A DNA stretch of 64,000 bases from Izhakiella capsodis (lineage in GTDB: Bacteria; Pseudomonadota; Gammaproteobacteria; Enterobacterales; Enterobacteriaceae). Location of the stretch: assembly GCF_900115045.1 (NCBI RefSeq), contig NZ_FOVC01000001.1, positions 124,001 to 188,000 of the forward strand, written 5' to 3'. Positions 59,653 to 64,000 of this stretch are shown piece after piece (position 1 is the stretch's first letter; every line of letters begins with the position of its first letter). A model generated the notes under the pieces. It saw only the letters and a program-made list of their open reading frames with translations, had not been told where the DNA came from and ran no database searches. A program made the translations under genes and the position numbers.

Positions 59653-60555
59653 GTGAAAATAGCTATTCTTTCATGTGACGAAGCGCTCTATTCCTGCCGA
59701 CGCCTGCTGGAAACTGCCAGTGAGCGTGGCCATCAGGCGGAGGTTATTGATCCTCTCAGCTGCTATATGAATATTAATCCAGCCTCACCGTGCGTCCATT
59801 ATCATGGGCGTCAGCTCCCTTATTTCGATGCGGTGATCCCACGCATCGGCGCGGCTATCACTTTTTATGGTATGGCAGTGTTGCGCCAGTTTGAAATGTG
59901 CGGCAGCTATCCGTTTAATGAGTCACTGGCTATTACCAGGGCGCGTGACAAATTGCGTTCTATGCAGCTGATGGCCAGGCAGGGTATTGATTTGCCAGTA
60001 ACCGGCTTTGCGCATTCGCCGGACGATACGCAGGATTTAATTGAGATGGTCGGTGGTGCTCCGCTGGTGGTGAAACTAGTTGAGGGTACACAGGGGATTG
60101 GCGTCGTGCTAGCAGAAACGCGTCAGGCGGCGGAAAGTGTTATTGATGCTTTTCGTGGTCTGAAGGCCCATATTCTGGTTCAGGAGTTTATTAAAGAGGC
60201 ACACGGCCGGGATATTCGCTGTTTTGTCATCGGCGATGAGGTCGTGGCAGCCATTGAGCGGGAAGCAAAAGAGGGGGATTTTCGCTCAAACCTACACCGT
60301 GGTGGGCAAGCCCGGGCGGTAGTGATTACACCGCAGGAGAGAGCGGTCGCCGTTAAGGCAGCCAATACTTTAGGTCTTGACGTCGCCGGGGTTGATATTC
60401 TACGGGCGAAACGGGGGCCATTGGTGATGGAAGTGAACGCTTCGCCGGGACTTGAAGGCATCGAAAGCACGACAGGGCTGAATATTGCCGGAATGATCAT
60501 CAGCTGGCTGGAAGAACAGGCGCGACCTGGTTTCAGTCTGAAAACGGGGGGCTGA
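59653..60555 (+). CDS. rimK: Ribosomal protein S6-L-glutamate ligase RimK
   Basis: The 300-residue ATP-grasp enzyme adds glutamate residues to the C terminus of ribosomal protein S6. It shows [28 protein letters not shown] (the ATP loop), [32 protein letters not shown], and the metal site [13 protein letters not shown]. The GTG at 59653 is five bases after GGAGG and corresponds to the E. coli start MKIAIL. In E. coli ybjN follows; here it does not. Confidence 0.95.
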   Translation: MKIAILSCDEALYSCRRLLETASERGHQAEVIDPLSCYMNINPASPCVHYHGRQLPYFDAVIPRIGAAITFYGMAVLRQFEMCGSYPFNESLAITRARDKLRSMQLMARQGIDLPVTGFAHSPDDTQDLIEMVGGAPLVVKLVEGTQGIGVVLAETRQAAESVIDAFRGLKAHILVQEFIKEAHGRDIRCFVIGDEVVAAIEREAKEGDFRSNLHRGGQARAVVITPQERAVAVKAANTLGLDVAGVDILRAKRGPLVMEVNASPGLEGIESTTGLNIAGMIISWLEEQARPGFSLKTGG

Positions 60556-61269
60556 TGTCCGGTAGCCTGCTATGTGTCTTCTGAAGGTGCCGGACTCCGG
60601 CATGGTGCGACGCTGGCGGGCTTAGCAAAAGAGTATCTGATTTGAATGTGATGCCTGCCAGGCATTGTATTTGCCGCATTTAAAAAATGTTGATGACATA
60701 TTCAAATAAAAAAAAGCACTGACCGATGACGTCACTCTCTTTTCGGCGCTTTGCTGAAGCGAAGCCTGACGTACTTATCCCTTGGTGGGGATTAGTGGCA
60801 AATCAACACAGCGCGCTGACTATCTTAATTAGGGTCGTTGCTATCACACCTGTCTTTGCTCAGGAGTGGCAGTAACCTTGACGGGACCGCTTTTTTGGCG
60901 CAGTCCGTTTTAACTCTTTGCCGGCGGTGATACGCCTTTACCCTGCTACACGCTCGTATAAACCGATTTTATTTCTGGAATGCCGCTGTTTAGAGTGGTT
61001 GAGATGGGTGTCTGTTTCGTCGGTTGGGGGATTGCCCGGTGTTTTGGCTCACAATGAAAAACAGCGTCAACATACGATTCAATCCCCAGGGGGGGAACAT
61101 TAAACAGGTTGGAGGGCACGTTGCACGGTCTGTTTACTTCGTTATTTATCGTGATACGAATAATGGAACTATTGATGGATTACGCTAATAATTAGGTGGT
61201 GTGAATGCGGTTAGTTAAGGTATTAAACATGTCTGATCGTCACCACGATAGCAGTAGAGGTAAAGGTCC
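60556..61269. other. Long non-coding stretch where ybjN-potFGHI would lie
   Basis: About 710 bases without a supportable gene. A perfect TGCCGGA/TCCGGCA hairpin lies at 60587-60601, without a T-run. In E. coli, ybjN and the putrescine importer potFGHI fill this position; no trace of them is recognisable here. Confidence 0.5.
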
Positions 61270-61749
61270 ATGTCAGATACCTTTCGGGAAGTGCAAGTGA
61301 CGATCAGGCAGGCAGGCAGGGCTCCCGTCACGGTTTTAATCGCTGGAATTACCATTATTGCTATCCGATTGTTAGATTTACTGCTGTCAGGCATTGAACT
61401 CGGCGTGGATGAGCTACTTAATTTTGTCCATCGTAGCGCCCAGGCCTGGGATTCGACCCTAATTTTTATTTTCAGCCAGCTGCTGTTCTTTTTTGAGTTA
61501 CGCTGTGCTGCAGCCATTATTAAAGGTAAAAACTGGGGACGCTGGGGGTATATTTTTAGTCAGATTGTCACGTTGTGCTATTTATTCGTTGCTTCAATGG
61601 GCTGGGTGTATCCGGAAATTTTCAGCATTAGCGGAGAGAATGACGGACAGATTTTGCATCGGCTTATTGTGCAAAAGTTTCCTGACCTACTGATTATCAT
61701 GCTGCTGTTTCTGCCCAGTACCAGCCGGCAATTTTTTCGGAAAGCTTGA
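61270..61749 (+). CDS. ybjO: YbjO, inner-membrane protein (DUF2593)
   Basis: The 159-residue product has four predicted helices (for example TVLIAGITIIAIRLLDLLL and LIFIFSQLLFFFELRCAAAI) and resembles E. coli YbjO in length and pattern. Its function is not known. AGAGGTAAAGG lies before the ATG. It is 52 bases upstream of rlmC on the same strand, as in E. coli. Confidence 0.8.
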   Translation: MSDTFREVQVTIRQAGRAPVTVLIAGITIIAIRLLDLLLSGIELGVDELLNFVHRSAQAWDSTLIFIFSQLLFFFELRCAAAIIKGKNWGRWGYIFSQIVTLCYLFVASMGWVYPEIFSISGENDGQILHRLIVQKFPDLLIIMLLFLPSTSRQFFRKA

Positions 61750-61801
61750 TCTTGTGATGATACAATCCCCCTCCGCTTGATGAATGACAACAGGTTTTAC
61801 C

Positions 61802-62929
61802 ATGCATTGCGCGCTGTACGACACCGGACGCTGTCGCTCCTGCCAGTGGCTTAAGACGCCTTATCCGGCGCAGCTTAGCCATAAACAATCCTATCTTGAA
61901 ACACTGATGACACCTTTCGATGTTGCCGAATGGCGCCAACCGCAGCCCTCAGATCAACAGGGGTTTCGTAACAAGGCAAAGATGGTGGTCAGCGGAAGCG
62001 TTGAGCGACCTCTGCTTGGGATCATGCATGGTGATGGACGCACTGTCGATCTGTGCGAATGCCCGCTTTATCCTGCCAGCTTCGCGCCGGTTTTCGCCAG
62101 CCTGAAGCCATTCATTGCCCGCGCCGGGTTGACGCCCTATAACGTCGCTCGCCGTCGCGGTGAACTGAAATATATTTTGCTGACGGAGAGTCGGGACAGC
62201 GGAGCAATGATGCTGCGGTTCGTGCTACGTTCGACGCTCAAGCTTGCTCAGTTAAGGTCAGCTCTTCCCTGGCTACGTGAGCAGCTGCCGCATATTAACG
62301 TGATCAGCGTGAATATTCAGCCGGTACATATGGCGATCCTTGAAGGCGAAGAGGAAATTTTTCTCAGCGATGAACAGGTGTTGGCTGAAAGACTTAACCA
62401 GGTGCCGTTATGGATGAGACCCGGCAGTTTTTTTCAAACCAACCCGTCGGTGGCTGCCACTCTTTATGCCAGTGCCCGCGACTGGCTGGCCGATCTTCCG
62501 ATACACACCATGTGGGATCTGTTCTGTGGCGTCGGCGGTTTCGGACTGCACTGTGCAACGCCTGAGATGTCGCTGACTGGCATTGAAATAAACGCCAAAG
62601 CGATCAGCTGTGCACGCCGCTCAGCGCACGAATTAGGGCTGGATAAAGTCAGGTTTACTGCACTGGACTCCGCCGCTTTTGCTACCGGAAAAGAGCAGGC
62701 GCCGGATTTGGTACTGGTCAATCCGCCGCGCCGGGGCATTGGTGCAGAGCTGTGTCGGTGGCTGGATAATCATGCACCGCGCTGGATCCTTTATTCCAGC
62801 TGTCAGGCTGAAAGCCTGGCGAAGGACTTATCGCGGCTGGAGCGCTATAAAATCAGTCGTGTACAGTTGTTTGATATGTTTCCGCACAGCAGCCATTTTG
62901 AGGTACTGGTGCTGCTAACGCTTTCTTAA
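61802..62929 (+). CDS. rlmC: 23S rRNA (uracil-747-C5)-methyltransferase
   Basis: The 375-residue enzyme, the E. coli length, methylates U747 in 23S rRNA. The 4Fe-4S ligands are Cys3, Cys11 and Cys14 ([14 protein letters not shown]) plus the Cys in [10 protein letters not shown]. The AdoMet fold shows [16 protein letters not shown], then NPPRRGIG, and the nucleophile lies in [13 protein letters not shown]. The start at 61802 is set by the cluster motif. Confidence 0.96.
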   Translation: MHCALYDTGRCRSCQWLKTPYPAQLSHKQSYLETLMTPFDVAEWRQPQPSDQQGFRNKAKMVVSGSVERPLLGIMHGDGRTVDLCECPLYPASFAPVFASLKPFIARAGLTPYNVARRRGELKYILLTESRDSGAMMLRFVLRSTLKLAQLRSALPWLREQLPHINVISVNIQPVHMAILEGEEEIFLSDEQVLAERLNQVPLWMRPGSFFQTNPSVAATLYASARDWLADLPIHTMWDLFCGVGGFGLHCATPEMSLTGIEINAKAISCARRSAHELGLDKVRFTALDSAAFATGKEQAPDLVLVNPPRRGIGAELCRWLDNHAPRWILYSSCQAESLAKDLSRLERYKISRVQLFDMFPHSSHFEVLVLLTLS

Positions 62930-63218
62930 GGTAATGAGTCTGGCCGGTGCTTTTTAAGCTGTGATTTAGCCAGCGTGCAGTTTTCCTCCCGTTTCGTCAG
63001 TGCAGCGTCATGAGTTTAAGCAGCAAATCGAAGCGGTAACTTTCAACAGAGCACCCCGCTTTTATAGGAATGGCTTTAATATTCGGGTGATGCATCTCTG
63101 CATAGAGGCGTTGGGTCAAATCGGTCGTCAGGGCGGTGAGGGGCCGACAGGAATGCCGCCCGGACGGTTATTTAGCATAAACCGGCGTAGTCGTCGACAA
63201 AACGGCTACGCCAGGGGC

Positions 63219-63887
63219 TCAATTTCGTTGCTCAAATGCCAGCGCGCGGCGCTCAATCAGCCGCATTAAGAGCGTCAACAGGCCGTTGACCCAGAGGTAA
63301 ATGATACCAGCGGCGGCAAATACCGTAACGTCATAAGTGCGGCCAAACAACATCTGTCCATGGCCCATAACGTCCATCAGAGTGATCGTGTAGGCCAGCG
63401 ATGTGCTTTTAAACACCAGCACTACCTCGTTAGAATAAGAAGATAGCGCACGCTTAAAGGCATAAGGCAGTAAAATGTGTAATGTGTCACTGCGACTCAT
63501 ACCCAGTGCCGCACAGGACTGCCATTGGCCGGAGGGAATGGCGCGGATCGCGCCAAAAAAAAGCTGAGTCGTGTAGGCGGCGCTGTTGAGCGACAGCGCC
63601 AGCATTGCACATAGCCAGGGCTGGGAAAGCAAATTCCAGAGCCAGGGGATATGCTGGATAGACGGAAACTGCCCGGGACCATAGTAAATAAGGAAAATCT
63701 GTACCAGCAACGGCGTACCGGTAAAAAGTGTAATATAGGCCCGCACCGCAGGGTTGAACCCGGGCGTTTTCAACGTCAGAATTATGGTAAAAAGCAGCGC
63801 CAGTAGAAGAGCCGCAATCAACGAAGCGATGGTCAGCGTCAGACTGGTTTGCAGGCCTTTCAGCAGCTCAGGAAAATAGCTCAGCAT
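63219..63887 (-). CDS. artM: Arginine ABC importer, permease ArtM
   Basis: The 222-residue inner-membrane permease of the polar-amino-acid family has five predicted helices, the start [20 protein letters not shown], the block FTGTPLLVQIFLIYYGPGQF and the coupling loop IRAIPSGQWQSCAALGMSRS. Its ATG overlaps the artQ stop codon (TGATG). In E. coli artJ lies between artM and rlmC; here the 289-base gap has none, so no binding protein is beside it. Confidence 0.92.
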   Translation of the reverse strand: MLSYFPELLKGLQTSLTLTIASLIAALLLALLFTIILTLKTPGFNPAVRAYITLFTGTPLLVQIFLIYYGPGQFPSIQHIPWLWNLLSQPWLCAMLALSLNSAAYTTQLFFGAIRAIPSGQWQSCAALGMSRSDTLHILLPYAFKRALSSYSNEVVLVFKSTSLAYTITLMDVMGHGQMLFGRTYDVTVFAAAGIIYLWVNGLLTLLMRLIERRALAFEQRN

Positions 63888-64000
63888 CAGTGGCTCCCCC
63901 GTTCGAAACGCGTCGCTCTGGCATCAACATATTTCAGAACCTGCTGGCTGATCAGCGTGATAATCAGATAAATGGCCGCCGCCACCAGATAGCCATTAAA
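63887..64000 (-). CDS. artQ: Arginine ABC importer, permease ArtQ (3' part only)
   Basis: The minus strand from the window edge reads [20 protein letters not shown] and [17 protein letters not shown], then TGA at 63887-63889. This is the last helix and basic tail of a polar-amino-acid permease, matching the end of E. coli ArtQ. The rest lies outside the window. Confidence 0.85.
   Translation of the reverse strand, partial: FNGYLVAAAIYLIITLISQQVLKYVDARATRFERGSH

Noticed and set aside
1..64000. CRISPR arrays, tRNA and rRNA genes
   Set aside because: I looked for regularly spaced repeats and for tRNA-like cloverleaf sequence with GGTTCGA-type arms and saw none that held up.

Overview
The window reads as chromosomal DNA of an Erwinia-like member of the Erwiniaceae/Enterobacterales. 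Nearly every intact gene has a close E. coli counterpart by recalled sequence, and long runs keep the E. coli order: dinG-ybiB, dps-rhtA-ompX-mntS-mntR-ybiR-ybiT, moeB-moeA/iaaA-gsiABCD-rimO-dacC-ybjG-ybjL-ybjM-grxA/ybjC-nfsA-rimK, ybjO-rlmC-artM-artQ. Many decayed genes and transposase remnants suggest a host-associated, reducing genome. All family assignments rest on recognition of sequence motifs and memory; no database search was possible.

Layout. (1) 1-6.8 kb: periplasmic beta-glucosidase bglX, a frameshifted pseudogene block that includes a Suppressor-of-Fused-like fragment, a chemoreceptor, and idi. (2) 6.8-21 kb: an accessory stretch lying between bglX and yohO-mlrA, where E. coli (from memory) carries the yehWXYZ transporter. 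It holds an MFS transporter, dead IS110- and IS6-type transposases, a single 2579-codon gene for a giant putative toxin or effector, a serine-recombinase tail, and an Rpn/YhgA nuclease pseudogene split by a decayed Xre-RES toxin-antitoxin module that is bounded by 19-base inverted repeats. (3) 21-32 kb: dinG, ybiB, an M20 amidohydrolase, a urocanase (hutU) remnant, rlmF, dps, rhtA, ompX, a divergent manganese locus (mntS plus an extra 28-codon membrane ORF on one side, mntR-ybiR on the other, with a MntR-like palindrome between) . (4) 32-42 kb: an EmrAB-type tripartite efflux pump operon with its own outer-membrane lipoprotein, a sugar-porter transporter, the ABC-F ATPase ybiT, and a Tat-exported polysaccharide deacetylase of the PuuE type. 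(5) 42-51 kb: moeAB, then iaaA-gsiABCD for isoaspartyl-peptide/glutathione use, with a long hairpin between gsiB and gsiC. (6) 51-64 kb: a DUF4385 gene, rimO, dacC, ybjG, ybjL, ybjM, grxA, ybjC-nfsA-rimK, ybjO, rlmC, artM and the 3' end of artQ.

The most interesting item is the giant protein (9825-17564, minus strand). It has no signal peptide, has two hydrophobic regions, an RGKR linker, a papain-like-fold segment whose expected Cys position is occupied by Gly/Tyr, and a C-terminal HEASH motif followed by a TLDHTYIG motif, which together look like an aspzincin metalloprotease. Second is the nested decay of the toxin-antitoxin module inside the rpn pseudogene, where the flanking inverted repeats allow a precise view of an insertion. 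Relative to E. coli gene order the window also lacks glnHPQ, opgE, ldtB, ybjN-potFGHI and artJ.
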